The notes: generated from the letters alone by a model not told the origin. A stretch of 64,000 nucleotides of DNA from Croceibacter atlanticus HTCC2559 (GCF_000196315.1 NC_014230.1:2442501-2506500); one strand, 5' to 3'; counted from the first letter of the stretch, positions 27,475 to 37,768 are shown. Numbers and translations are program-made.

Positions 27475-29160
27475 TTATAAACGCCCAATTACGCTACCAC
27501 AATCTAACATCTCCTCACCAAAATATGGATTTTTAATTCCCTTTTCTAATGCTAGCCATTGTGCACCATTGTTATTGTTTGCCATTGGACATTCTTGAAT
27601 ATAATATGTGGTGTTTTGACTGCTAAACCCTTTTGATATTTTAATTAGGTTTTTTGAAAGTCCTACAAAGGCAGAGCGCTGTTGTGCCAAAGTTTCTGCT
27701 TTTATAAAATTTTGAGTTGTTGTTTCTAAAGCTTTTAAAGCTGAAACATCTTTTAGTTCTTCAGTATTTCGAATACTTTTTAGAAGATTGTTTGAAGCTT
27801 GGTGGGCAGCCTTAGTATCTGAGTTTACCAATGCATCTTTTAGAACGATATATTTTATCATGACATCGTTTAAATAACTTGAATCTTCTAGTTGTTTATT
27901 CATAGTATCTGAACCTGTTGTTGGGTTCATCATAGATTGCTTGCCTTGTAGCTGTGCCGCAGCATCAACTGTGAATGTGCCATTTGTTACTACCTCATCT
28001 CCTATTTTTAATCCAGACTGTATTTCATAATTATCATTTACAGTTCTTCCTAATGTAACATTGCGCATTATAAATGTTGGTGATGTAGCAGTGGTTTTAA
28101 TATATACTAAAGACTGTTCTCCTGTCCATAACACTGCACTTTTAGGCACTGTTATTTGGGTATTATTATCGGTGTCAAGTTTTATTGTGCCGGTAACAAA
28201 CATACCAGGTTTTAATAAGTCTTCTTTATTATTTAGTGTTGCTCTTACACGAACAGTTCTTGTACTTGTATTTAAAATAGGGTCTATAAAAGACACCTTA
28301 GCATTAAATGTTTTATTAGGAATAGCTTTAACTACAACACTAATGTCCTGACCTTCTTTTATATCTTGTATTGTAGTTTCATATGCATCAAACTCTGCCC
28401 ATACGGTACTTAAATTTGCTACTTTAAATATAGGTTGCCCATCCATAACGTGAGATCCTTTGTTTACCATTAGTTCTGTTACTACTCCAGAAACTTGTGC
28501 GTAAATTGTAAAACTAGGTTTAGGGATTCCTGTCTTTAACACCTCTGCAAGTTGTGATTGTGGTATCATCCAGTTCATAAACTTATTTTTCACAGCATTA
28601 TAAAGCTGAGGCTGTGCATCTTTTATTCTGTATGCAGTAATAAGTTCCTGTTGTGCAGCTACAAGCTCCGGAGAATAAATTTTAGCTACTGCTTGTCCTT
28701 TTCTTACAGTTTCACCTACAGATGTTACATAAAGTTGATCTACACGGCCATTAAAATGAGCTGGTTGTGTAGCTGCTTTGTCATCATTTGCTTTTATTTT
28801 TCCAGACAACTCTATAGATGAGTTACTGGAAGACATTTCTCCAATAACTGTTGTTTGAATATTAGCCAATGCCATAGCATTTTCTGTCATCTTAAACTCA
28901 TTGGGTGCCAATCCTGTTGCAGAGCTTTCAGCTGGAATTAAATCCATACCACAGATTGGACAATCGCCAGGCTCTTGTTGTCTAACTTGAGGATGCATAG
29001 AGCAAGTCCAAATCTCTGAGCTGTGTTCCTCCAAAGAATGCTTCTTTTCTTTAGAGGTTTTATTTTCTGAAGAAGAGTTTGATGTTGTACCAAACAATAA
29101 CCAACCTGCAAAAAGCCCTATGAGAACAGCAAAGATTAAATATATAACGTTCTTATTCAT
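27475..29160 (-). CDS. Copper/silver efflux RND periplasmic adaptor with C-terminal DUF3347 (CusB-like)
   Basis: The membrane-fusion subunit linking a CusA-type pump to a TolC-type channel, 561 aa. An N-terminal anchor helix (about residues 5-24) is followed by a heavy-metal-binding domain, WTCSMHPQV...PGDCPICGMDL (about 50-77). Then come adaptor barrel-sandwich and beta-barrel domains (about 110-400). An extra C-terminal domain (about 430-561) is DUF3347-like and ends in ECPMAN...NPYFGEEMLDCG. The same domain exists as a separate lipoprotein in this locus. It is the last gene of the copper operon, 5 bp after the DUF305 gene. Confidence 0.92.
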   Translation of the reverse strand: MNKNVIYLIFAVLIGLFAGWLLFGTTSNSSSENKTSKEKKHSLEEHSSEIWTCSMHPQVRQQEPGDCPICGMDLIPAESSATGLAPNEFKMTENAMALANIQTTVIGEMSSSNSSIELSGKIKANDDKAATQPAHFNGRVDQLYVTSVGETVRKGQAVAKIYSPELVAAQQELITAYRIKDAQPQLYNAVKNKFMNWMIPQSQLAEVLKTGIPKPSFTIYAQVSGVVTELMVNKGSHVMDGQPIFKVANLSTVWAEFDAYETTIQDIKEGQDISVVVKAIPNKTFNAKVSFIDPILNTSTRTVRVRATLNNKEDLLKPGMFVTGTIKLDTDNNTQITVPKSAVLWTGEQSLVYIKTTATSPTFIMRNVTLGRTVNDNYEIQSGLKIGDEVVTNGTFTVDAAAQLQGKQSMMNPTTGSDTMNKQLEDSSYLNDVMIKYIVLKDALVNSDTKAAHQASNNLLKSIRNTEELKDVSALKALETTTQNFIKAETLAQQRSAFVGLSKNLIKISKGFSSQNTTYYIQECPMANNNNGAQWLALEKGIKNPYFGEEMLDCGSVIGRL

Positions 29161-29165
29161 TGTTT

Positions 29166-29651
29166 TTAGTTTTTGCTTTCTAGGCGCTTTATCATTTGTT
29201 TCATTTCTTCAATTTCTTTCTTCTGTGCTTTAATAATATCTTCTGCCAACTTTTTAACTTCTGGATCTTTAATTTCAGCTCTTTCACTTGTTAATATTGC
29301 TATGGAATGGTGTGGAATCATAGCTCGCATCCAAAGTACGTCTCCAATTATAGGTTGTTGAGCACGAACTAACCCTAAAGCTCCAACAAATAAGATAATA
29401 CTACCTGCTACAATAGCTATGTTCTTTTTTATGTTTTTATACATATTACGCATAGCTAAAAACATAATTATTGCCATTGTAGAAATTCCTAAACAGGTCA
29501 TGTAAAAACGCGTTAAGCTAAAGTACACATGATCTATTTGGTAAGTATTTAAATACATGGTAATATACATTGCTATAAATGATGCTATTAACATTCCTAT
29601 AAACTTAGTGTAATTACCTATTCCTGATTTTTTATCTGATTTAGAATTCAT
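29166..29651 (-). CDS. DUF305 domain membrane protein
   Basis: A 161-aa protein with several N-terminal membrane segments (about residues 15-35, 47-67 and 76-95) and a C-terminal DUF305-like helical part. The part contains the conserved MIPHHSIAI histidine pair and the AEDIIKAQKKEIEEM helix. DUF305 proteins are ferritin-like four-helix proteins often found next to copper resistance genes. A periplasmic metal-binding role is inferred. It lies 5 bp from each neighbour (copA and the adaptor gene), so it is part of the operon. Confidence 0.87.
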   Translation of the reverse strand: MNSKSDKKSGIGNYTKFIGMLIASFIAMYITMYLNTYQIDHVYFSLTRFYMTCLGISTMAIIMFLAMRNMYKNIKKNIAIVAGSIILFVGALGLVRAQQPIIGDVLWMRAMIPHHSIAILTSERAEIKDPEVKKLAEDIIKAQKKEIEEMKQMIKRLESKN

Positions 29652-29656
29652 ATAGT

Positions 29657-32158
29657 TTAAATTGATTTGTTTTTTAATCTTAAAGCGTTCCCTATTACAG
29701 AAACTGAACTAAAACTCATAGCCAAAGCTGCAATCATTGGTGATAACAACACACCAAAAAATGGAAATAAAATTCCTGCAGCAATAGGCACTCCTAAAGT
29801 GTTATAAATAAGCGCGAAAAATAAGTTTTGCTTTATATTTTTCATAACTGCCTCGCTTAAATTTCTTGCTTTTACTATACCGTGTAAATCTCCTTTTACT
29901 AAAGTTATTTCGGCACTTTCAATTGCCACATCGGTTCCTGTACCCATTGCAATCCCAACATCGCTTTTGGCTAATGCTGGTGCATCATTTATACCATCAC
30001 CAGCCATTGCAACACAATGACCATTAGTTTGCAAACTCTCTAATTCTTTTAGTTTTTGCTCTGGTAGCATTCCTGCTTTAAACGTTGATAGGTTAAGACG
30101 CTTTGCAACAGCTTTTGCTGTATCTTCATTATCTCCGGTAAACATTATTACCGAAATTCCTTTTTCTTGAAGTTGAGTTATTGCCTTAGCACTTGTCTCT
30201 TTAATTTTATCGCCTATTACTACTAAACCTACAATTGCCTCATTTAAAGAAAGATAAGAAACTGTTTTTCCTTCTTTTTGAAAATCTGCCGCTTTATTAA
30301 TAGTATCTTTTGATAGTTGTACTTTGGCAAATTCCATCATTTTAGAATTACCTAACGCTAAGGCTTTACCATCTAGTTTTCCTTCGACACCTTTACCTGT
30401 TACTGAATTAAATGCTGTGACTTTTAATATATCTACATCCTTTTGTTTGGCATAATTTACTGTTGCATCTGCTAAAGGATGTTCGCTATTGGTATTAAGG
30501 GAAGCTATTAGTTGTAATACCTCAGCTTCTGTATAATTATTATCTAAAGCTACTACAGTTTCAACAGATGGCTTACCTTCAGTAAGTGTTCCTGTTTTAT
30601 CTACTATAAGCGTATCTATTTTATTCAGTTTTTCTAAGGCTTCAGCATTTTTTATAAGCACGCCTTGAGAAGCTCCTTTTCCCACACCTACCATTATAGA
30701 CATAGGTGTTGCTAATCCTAATGCACAAGGACAAGCTATAATTAAAACTGCAATCGCATTTACTAACGCATAGACATAAGCTGGATTTGGTCCCCAAATT
30801 GCCCAAATACCAAAGGTGAGTATTGAAACCCCAACAACTATTGGCACAAAATATCCTGAAACCTTATCTGCTAGCTTCTGAATGGGAGCTTTGCTCCTAC
30901 TAGCGTCGTTAACCATTTTAATGATTTGAGATAGTAATGTTTCATTACCTACTTTCTCAGCTTTCATTAAGAAAAATTGGTTGCCATTTATAGTACCACT
31001 ACTAACTTTATCATCTTCTGATTTATCTACAGGTATAGGTTCGCCTGTAATCATAGATTCGTCTATGGAAGAATGCCCTTCGGTAATATGGCCATCTACA
31101 GGAATTTTTTCGCCAGGCTTTACTTTCAAAATATCACCTTTCTCTATTTTTTTAATGGCGACTACCTCTTCTTTACCATCAACAATTTTAATAGCTTTAT
31201 TAGGCGCCAGTTTTAATAATTCCTTAACCGCAGAATTTGTTTTGCTATGAGCTCTAGCTTCTAAAACTTGCCCCATAAGCACTAAAGTTAGGATAACTGT
31301 TGCAGCTTCAAAATAGACATGTACAGCACCTGAATCTGTTTTAAATTGCGGTGGAAAAACTTGAGGAAAGAGTAATCCAAAAACACTAAACAACCAAGCA
31401 ACTCCAGCACCTATACCTATTAGAGTAAACATATTGAGATTCCAACTTATTACACTTTTATAAGCGCGCTCAAAAAACATCCAAGTGGCATAAAACACCA
31501 CAGGCAATGACAGTGCAAATTGTATCCAGTTCCAATAAGTTTGCTCTAGTACTGTGTAAAGCGGATTTTCAGGAATCATTTCACTCATTGCTATTAAAAA
31601 AATTGGAAGCGTAAATGCAACAGCCATCCAAAATTTCTTAATGAGCTTTTTGTAATTCTTCTCCTCAGATGTAGTATCTGGTTGTTTTGGAACTAAATCC
31701 ATACCGCAAATAGGGCAATCTCCTGGTTCTTCCTTTTCTACTTCAGGATGCATAGGGCACGTCCATTGGTCTGTAGTATGTTGTAGTTTTTGTTCTTCAA
31801 CCAGATCCATTCCGCAGACAGGACAATCTCCAGGATTCCCATATGTTTTATCACCTTCACAATGCATTGGGCAATAATAAACACCGTTACCATTGTTTGA
31901 TGTTTTAGCAGATGTTGTTTCTTCATTTCCTGCTGAAGCTTCTTTTTTTTCAAGATGAATACTATAACTACCACCATCTTCTTTTAAGGCCTTTTGAAAT
32001 GTTTTTAAAGGCAGATGTTTCTCCATTTCTATGTTAGCAGTACCCTTTTCAAGGTTAACAGATACCTGTTTCACGCCTTTTACAGAAGACAATATAGTTT
32101 CTACATGAGATTTACACCCATTACAAGACATGCCGTTAATATGATATGTATGTGTCAT
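29657..32158 (-). CDS. copA: Copper-translocating P-type ATPase with two heavy-metal-binding domains
   Basis: An inner-membrane P1B-type ATPase exporting Cu(I) from the cytoplasm, 833 aa. An N-terminal HMA domain has GMSCNGC (Cys12/Cys15). Two tandem heavy-metal-binding domains follow (about residues 93-120 and 133-160), each with a CPMH and a PGDCPxCGMDL motif. The core has the transport motif CPC in IACPCALG (about 477), the phosphorylation motif DKTGT (about 520), GDGINDAP, and helix motifs YNTLGVP and MSFSS that mark the Cu(I)/Ag(I) subclass P1B-1. The tandem metal-binding domains are typical of Bacteroidota versions. Confidence 0.94.
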   Translation of the reverse strand: MTHTYHINGMSCNGCKSHVETILSSVKGVKQVSVNLEKGTANIEMEKHLPLKTFQKALKEDGGSYSIHLEKKEASAGNEETTSAKTSNNGNGVYYCPMHCEGDKTYGNPGDCPVCGMDLVEEQKLQHTTDQWTCPMHPEVEKEEPGDCPICGMDLVPKQPDTTSEEKNYKKLIKKFWMAVAFTLPIFLIAMSEMIPENPLYTVLEQTYWNWIQFALSLPVVFYATWMFFERAYKSVISWNLNMFTLIGIGAGVAWLFSVFGLLFPQVFPPQFKTDSGAVHVYFEAATVILTLVLMGQVLEARAHSKTNSAVKELLKLAPNKAIKIVDGKEEVVAIKKIEKGDILKVKPGEKIPVDGHITEGHSSIDESMITGEPIPVDKSEDDKVSSGTINGNQFFLMKAEKVGNETLLSQIIKMVNDASRSKAPIQKLADKVSGYFVPIVVGVSILTFGIWAIWGPNPAYVYALVNAIAVLIIACPCALGLATPMSIMVGVGKGASQGVLIKNAEALEKLNKIDTLIVDKTGTLTEGKPSVETVVALDNNYTEAEVLQLIASLNTNSEHPLADATVNYAKQKDVDILKVTAFNSVTGKGVEGKLDGKALALGNSKMMEFAKVQLSKDTINKAADFQKEGKTVSYLSLNEAIVGLVVIGDKIKETSAKAITQLQEKGISVIMFTGDNEDTAKAVAKRLNLSTFKAGMLPEQKLKELESLQTNGHCVAMAGDGINDAPALAKSDVGIAMGTGTDVAIESAEITLVKGDLHGIVKARNLSEAVMKNIKQNLFFALIYNTLGVPIAAGILFPFFGVLLSPMIAALAMSFSSVSVIGNALRLKNKSI

Positions 32159-32232
32159 AATTATAATATTCAGTTACTCCTTATAAATTTAATACGCTAA
32201 ATTGATTCTTTTAAAGAACCAGCATTTAATCT

Positions 32233-32757
32233 CTATTGAATTTTACTATCTATCTTACCGCATTTTAGCATCTTATCTCCAAAATATGGGTTTATTATTT
32301 TTTCTTCTGATGATAACCAATAACCACCAGTATTATTAAGAGCCATTGGGCAATATTGTTTGTAAATAGCACCGCTTGTTATAGATGATGATACCAATTC
32401 TTCTATCTCATCAGAAAGTCTTGGCATTTGTGATCTTGCCTCTTCAAGTGTTTTGGCTTCTTGAATTATAGCTACAGTTTTTAGGTCTTCTCCTAACACT
32501 TCTTTCAACTCTTTTGCTCCACTATTCGCTTCTTTTAAATTTGAAGCAACCAAGGCATCTTTTATTTTTAAATATGAATTAAATAACTGTTCTGAAGTTT
32601 CATTGTTAAACTCTAATTCTGTTGTCTTAGAAAGTTCTTCTTCTTTGTGCTCTTTAGAAGTAACCTGTTCAACTTTGTTAGTTTCTCCTGCGTCTTTGCA
32701 AGCCATTAGATTTAAGACTAAGACTGATGCTATTGCTATTGATTGTAAATTTTTCAT
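32233..32757 (-). CDS. DUF3347 domain lipoprotein, probable copper-binding protein
   Basis: A 174-aa lipoprotein with a signal ending LMACK (lipidated Cys20). It has a helical body and a C-terminal motif QYCPMALNN...NPYFGDKMLKCG. The same Cys-Pro-Met plus C-terminal Cys signature ends the CusB-like protein of this locus. The methionine and cysteine residues suggest Cu(I) binding in the periplasm and transfer to the RND pump, by analogy to CusF. That is an inference. It lies between the TolC-like and copA genes (11 and 74 bp). Confidence 0.86.
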   Translation of the reverse strand: MKNLQSIAIASVLVLNLMACKDAGETNKVEQVTSKEHKEEELSKTTELEFNNETSEQLFNSYLKIKDALVASNLKEANSGAKELKEVLGEDLKTVAIIQEAKTLEEARSQMPRLSDEIEELVSSSITSGAIYKQYCPMALNNTGGYWLSSEEKIINPYFGDKMLKCGKIDSKIQ

Positions 32758-32768
32758 AATTAAGATAT

Positions 32769-33989
32769 TTATTTAGTTAAGTAATTTAATGTTGCTGTTT
32801 GCAAATAATAGTTTGTGATGCTTTTGATAATTGCTTTTTCAAATTTTAATTGTAATTCCTGTAAGTCGAGAATATCATTAAAGTCTATAATTCCTGTTTC
32901 ATAGCTTTTGGTTAATATATCTTCTGCATCTTTAGCGTGTTGTAAATTTTTTAATTGTGTTCTGTAATTCATTAGTGCAGTTTCTCTAGCACTTAATGCT
33001 TCAGCTAAAACGGCGTTTAATTGGTTTTCTCGTTCTTTACGTTCATTTGTAATTTGCTCTTGGCGTAATTCATTCTGCTTACTCACAGATTTATATTTAG
33101 CATTAAAAATTGGAATGGAAACCGAAAGCATAGGCATAAGAATATCTTTACCGTTATCACTAAAGTTTTGAGAAGGTCGCTCTGCAACATTTATATAATC
33201 TATACCTACTCCAAAATCTGGAATTCCTTCTTTTTTGTTTAGTGTTTCATTAGAAACTACAGACTCATATAATTTGTCAAATTTTATTAATTCAGGATGT
33301 GTAGTTACAGTAGTGTTACTTACAGACAAACTATCCAAAGGCATTTGGCTTAGGTTTACCACCTTTATTTGAGTACCTACAGGTTGATTTAATAAACTAT
33401 TAAACTCAGCTTGTTCAGCCTTAAAGGTATTTTTCAAAGCTTCAATTTCTTGAAGAAGTTCATTTTTTCGTATCTGTAATCTAAGTAAATCGACTGCTGA
33501 TGCCTTACCAACTTCTATGTAGGTTAATGCTAGCTCTTCATAGGTTTCAAGTAGGCTAACTTGTTCTCGCAACACATTCTGCATATCCATTGAAGCATAT
33601 AACTTATAATACGATTGAGATACATTTAGTTTTAGCTGCCTTTTGGCTATAACTACATTTACATACTCTGCATCTGCCATTGCAGCAACGTAATTTTTAC
33701 GAGCTGTTATTGTTCCAAACCAAGGTAACATTTGCCGTGCAGAAAGCTTGAACTGCTGTGGCCCAGTACGCGTTTCTGTTTCACTTATAAAATAACCTAC
33801 GCTAAACTCTGTATCTGGTAAGGTATTTACTTCGTTACGTTTTTCTAGGGCTATTTCGTATTCATTATTAACACCACTAATTTTAGGGTTGGTAGTTTCT
33901 GCTTGCTGTAAATACACATCAAGTTGTTGTGCATTGCCAGCAATAGCTAGACATACACTAAATAAAAATATGCTGTTCCTAAAATTCAT
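32769..33989 (-). CDS. TolC-family outer-membrane channel (CusC-like)
   Basis: The outer-membrane exit duct of the copper/silver RND pump, 406 aa. A signal peptide (about residues 1-20, ending GNA) is followed by two halves of long alpha-helical OEP repeats, with the family feature GIIDFNDILDLQELQLKFEK near the C-terminus. It is slightly shorter than E. coli CusC and has no lipobox. It lies 2 bp from the pump gene, so it is cotranscribed with CusA. Confidence 0.91.
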   Translation of the reverse strand: MNFRNSIFLFSVCLAIAGNAQQLDVYLQQAETTNPKISGVNNEYEIALEKRNEVNTLPDTEFSVGYFISETETRTGPQQFKLSARQMLPWFGTITARKNYVAAMADAEYVNVVIAKRQLKLNVSQSYYKLYASMDMQNVLREQVSLLETYEELALTYIEVGKASAVDLLRLQIRKNELLQEIEALKNTFKAEQAEFNSLLNQPVGTQIKVVNLSQMPLDSLSVSNTTVTTHPELIKFDKLYESVVSNETLNKKEGIPDFGVGIDYINVAERPSQNFSDNGKDILMPMLSVSIPIFNAKYKSVSKQNELRQEQITNERKERENQLNAVLAEALSARETALMNYRTQLKNLQHAKDAEDILTKSYETGIIDFNDILDLQELQLKFEKAIIKSITNYYLQTATLNYLTK

Positions 33990-33991
33990 AG

Positions 33992-36900
33992 TTAACTTAA
34001 TTTAGGGTTATTTGGTTGAATATTTTCTTGTTTTGATAAGGCTATTTCTTTTCTCCAACTAAATAAAACCGGTACCACAAATAAGGTCATTAAAGCTATA
34101 AGCATTCCTCCAAAACTTGGTATTGCCATAGGAATCATAATATCACTACCTCTTCCTGTTGATGTAAGCACAGGTAAAAGTGCCAGCATAGTTGTAGCTG
34201 TAGTCATTAAACACGGTCTAATTCGTTTTTTACCTGCTTCAACAATACTTGCTCTAATTTCATTTTTAGTAGCTGGTTCGTTTTTATTAAAGGTTTGTGT
34301 TAAATAGGTTGCCATTACTACGCCATCATCTGTAGCAATACCAAATAAGGCTATAAACCCAACCCAAACAGCTACGCTAAGATTTATAGTCTTCATTTGA
34401 AAGAGGTCTCTAATATTTTCACCAAACACATTAAAATTCATAAACCAATCTTGACCGTAAAACCATATTAAGATAAAACCTCCTGCAAATGCAACTGCTA
34501 TACCTGTAAATACCATAAATGCTGTAGAGACAGATTTAAATTGAAAATATAGAATTAAGAAAATTATGATTAACGCCATAGGTACTACAAAAGACAGAGT
34601 TTTTTCTGCCCGAAGTTGATTTTCATAGGTTCCTGTAAACTCATATGAAATTCCTTTAGGAACGGTAAGCTGCCCTTTTGCTATATAATCTCTAATTTTT
34701 GCTTGTGCATTCTCCACTACATTTACCTCAGCATAACCGTCTAACTTATCAAAAAGGACATATCCCACTAAAAATGTGTCTTCACTTTTAATAACTTGAG
34801 GTCCTTTCTCATATTTAATGGTTACCAGCTCCTTTAATGGCACTGGTGCTCCATTAGCTACTGGCACATAAATTTGTTCTAAATCTTGAGGCGATTCTCT
34901 TTGTGCTCTAGGATACCGTACTCTTACATTATAACGTTCTCTACCTTGTACTGTTTGAGTAAGTGGCGCGCCTCCAATTGCAACCTGAAGTACTTGCTGT
35001 ACCTCTTCTATTGAAATACCATACCTTGCTAATTGATCTCTTTGAATATCTATAAGTAGATACGGTTTACCAACAATCCTATCTGCAAATACAGCTTGTT
35101 GCTTTACACCTTCAGATTGCTTTAAGATTTTTTCCAACTGTATTCCAAAATCTTCAATATCTTTTAAATTTTGTCCTTTTACTTTTATTCCCATTGGTGC
35201 CCTCATTCCTGTCTGTAGCATTACCAATCTTGTTTCTATAGGTTGTAATTTGGGAGCCGATGTTATGCCAGGAAGATTAGTCACGCTTACAATCTGATTC
35301 CAAATATCGTCTGGAGAAGAAATTTCTGGACGCCAATTTCTAAAATATTCTCCATCGTCATCCTCAATTAAGTCTTTGGTCTTTACACGTGTGGTACTCT
35401 CATAAACTTTTTGTTTTTGTGAAACTGTTTCAGTATTGATAGTGGAATTTAAATTATGTATTGATGCTCCATTTTTAAGAATAAACAAGCCATCTTCATC
35501 TACTTTATAAGCTTGCATCTTACCTTCAGCATTCAGCTTATACTCTGGTTTGTATTGTATAATATTCTCATACATAGATAATGGTGCAGGATCTAATGCA
35601 GACTCTGTTCTTCCTGCTTTACCAACAACCGTTTCTACTTCAGGAATGCTTGCTACAGCCATATCCAGCTGCTGTAATACCCGTTTATTTTCTTCTATAC
35701 CTGCGTGAGGAAGTGATGTAGGCATTAATAAAAACGACCCTTCATTTAAAGATGGCATAAATTCTTTCCCAGAATTACGCATGATTATAGCTCCTAAAAT
35801 GACGATAATTGTAGGAATGCTTAAAAATGCAAGCTTATGATTAAGCGTCCATCTTAAAATTGAAGTATAATACTTTTGAAAGAGAGTAAATAAACCTAAG
35901 AGCCCGAAACTAATAAGCGCGACGATTATTAGGTTTGTAAAAAAAGAATGGTTTACTCCTAAAGGTTTCCAATATATTGCTAATAATACTACTATTGCTA
36001 ATACTACACTAGCTATCGTTAATTGACTTGCAGTTTTGTCACTAAGTAATCGCTTAAGCTTTAATATGCCTAGCAAGCCAAATACAATAAGCATAAGGCC
36101 TAACCAGTACCCAAAAAATAACCCAAACAATCCTATTACTATAAGTGAAGCGTTAAGGGCAATTCTGTACGTTACTTTAAATGATCTCTTTTTAAATAGA
36201 AATGCTGCAAATGGTGGTATTAAGAATAATGCTACAATTATTGATGCAGTTAACGCCATAGTTTTAGTAAACGCTAAAGGCCTAAATAATTTTCCTTCAG
36301 CACCAATCATCGTAAATACAGGAATAAAACTAATTATCGTAGTTAATACCGCAGTCACAATTGCACCAGAAACCTCTGCTGTGGCATTATAGATAACTGA
36401 GTTTATTGATTGTTTTTCCTGTTGTTTAGCATTTTCATCAAGATGCCTTATGATATTTTCTGAGAGAATTACACCAACATCTACCATAGTACCTATGGCA
36501 ATTGCTATTCCAGAAAGGGCAACAATATTAGCATCTACATTAAATAGTTTCATGCTTATAAATACCATTAAGACTGCCACAGGTAATAATCCTGAAATAA
36601 GTATTGAAGCTCTTAAATTAAATACCATAATAATAATCACTAATATGGTGATAAGTATCTCCAGAGTAAGTGCTTCATTTAAGGTACCTATAGTTTCATT
36701 TATAAGTTGAGTACGGTCGTAAAATGGTACCACCGTAACTTGAGAAACTCTTCCGTCCTTTAAAGTTTTTGAAGGTAAACCAGTCTGAATAGATTCAATT
36801 TGGCTTTTTACATTATTTATAACCTCAAGAGGATTTGCACCATAACGTGCTACAACAACACCACCAACAACTTCTGCACCTTCTTTGTCTAAAATACCAC

Positions 36901-37768
36901 GTCTTGTTTCGGGTCCTAAGACTACGTTTGCGATATCTTTTATAGAAATTGAAGTGAAGTCTTTAGAGGTAACTACAGCATTCTCTATATCTTCAATAGA
37001 TTTTAGGTATCCTAAACCTCTTACTAAATATTCTGCTTTATTTATCTCTAATGTTTGCGCTCCTATATCCTTATTGCTTTGCTTTACAGCTTTCACAACC
37101 TGACTTAAAGATATATTATACTGCCGCATTAGTTCTGGGTTTACATCTATCTGGTACTCTTGAACGTAACCTCCAATTGATGCTACCTCTGAAACTCCAT
37201 TTGCTGAAGACAGTGCGTATTTTACATTATAATCCTGTATGCTTCTTAACTCGTGTAAATCCCAACCACCAGTTACATTTCCATCTTTATCTCTACCTTC
37301 TAAAGTATACCAAAATATTTGACCTAAACCAGTGGCGTCTGGTCCTAAAGTAGGGTTTACACCATCTGGAAGTAAATTTGAAGGAAGTGAGTTTAATTTT
37401 TCTAGTATGCGGCTTCTACTCCAGTAAAACTCTACATCTTCTTCAAAAATGATGTATATGCTAGAAAAACCAAACATAGAAGAACTTCTCACAGTTTTAA
37501 CTCCTGGAATTCCTAAAAGTGACGATGTTAAAGGATAGGTGATTTGATCTTCAATATCTTGAGGAGATCTACCTTGCCATTTGGTAAATATAATTTGTTG
37601 ATTTTCTCCTATATCCGGAATGGCATCAACAGCTACGGCATTTTTTGGTATAATACCTGTATCCCAATTAAAAGGAGAAGTTACTATGCCCCAACCTATT
37701 ATAACTAATAATAAGATGAGTGCTACAAGCTTATTTTGTATGAAAAATTTAATGCTTTTATTCAGCAT
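33992..37768 (-). CDS. CusA/CzcA-family heavy-metal efflux RND pump
   Basis: The inner-membrane proton-driven pump, 1258 aa from the ATG at 37768 (MLNKSIKFF); the frame continues back to 37813, but that part is not conserved. It has two repeats of six transmembrane helices plus periplasmic loops. The signature GTMVDVGVILSENIIRHL is in the central helix 4 region, and GIATDDGVVMATYLTQTF is the equivalent of the second half. Methionine-containing stretches and its neighbours (copA, heavy-metal-binding domains) indicate Cu(I)/Ag(I) rather than Co/Zn/Cd. An insertion of extra hydrophobic helices around residues 540-660 makes it longer than the usual 1050 aa. Confidence 0.92.
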   Translation of the reverse strand: MLNKSIKFFIQNKLVALILLLVIIGWGIVTSPFNWDTGIIPKNAVAVDAIPDIGENQQIIFTKWQGRSPQDIEDQITYPLTSSLLGIPGVKTVRSSSMFGFSSIYIIFEEDVEFYWSRSRILEKLNSLPSNLLPDGVNPTLGPDATGLGQIFWYTLEGRDKDGNVTGGWDLHELRSIQDYNVKYALSSANGVSEVASIGGYVQEYQIDVNPELMRQYNISLSQVVKAVKQSNKDIGAQTLEINKAEYLVRGLGYLKSIEDIENAVVTSKDFTSISIKDIANVVLGPETRRGILDKEGAEVVGGVVVARYGANPLEVINNVKSQIESIQTGLPSKTLKDGRVSQVTVVPFYDRTQLINETIGTLNEALTLEILITILVIIIMVFNLRASILISGLLPVAVLMVFISMKLFNVDANIVALSGIAIAIGTMVDVGVILSENIIRHLDENAKQQEKQSINSVIYNATAEVSGAIVTAVLTTIISFIPVFTMIGAEGKLFRPLAFTKTMALTASIIVALFLIPPFAAFLFKKRSFKVTYRIALNASLIVIGLFGLFFGYWLGLMLIVFGLLGILKLKRLLSDKTASQLTIASVVLAIVVLLAIYWKPLGVNHSFFTNLIIVALISFGLLGLFTLFQKYYTSILRWTLNHKLAFLSIPTIIVILGAIIMRNSGKEFMPSLNEGSFLLMPTSLPHAGIEENKRVLQQLDMAVASIPEVETVVGKAGRTESALDPAPLSMYENIIQYKPEYKLNAEGKMQAYKVDEDGLFILKNGASIHNLNSTINTETVSQKQKVYESTTRVKTKDLIEDDDGEYFRNWRPEISSPDDIWNQIVSVTNLPGITSAPKLQPIETRLVMLQTGMRAPMGIKVKGQNLKDIEDFGIQLEKILKQSEGVKQQAVFADRIVGKPYLLIDIQRDQLARYGISIEEVQQVLQVAIGGAPLTQTVQGRERYNVRVRYPRAQRESPQDLEQIYVPVANGAPVPLKELVTIKYEKGPQVIKSEDTFLVGYVLFDKLDGYAEVNVVENAQAKIRDYIAKGQLTVPKGISYEFTGTYENQLRAEKTLSFVVPMALIIIFLILYFQFKSVSTAFMVFTGIAVAFAGGFILIWFYGQDWFMNFNVFGENIRDLFQMKTINLSVAVWVGFIALFGIATDDGVVMATYLTQTFNKNEPATKNEIRASIVEAGKKRIRPCLMTTATTMLALLPVLTSTGRGSDIMIPMAIPSFGGMLIALMTLFVVPVLFSWRKEIALSKQENIQPNNPKLS

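Noticed and set aside
36036-37353. Several plus-strand frames opposite the CusA-like gene
   Set aside because: They are complementary-strand shadows of the pump, with the hydrophobic pattern created by the sense protein.
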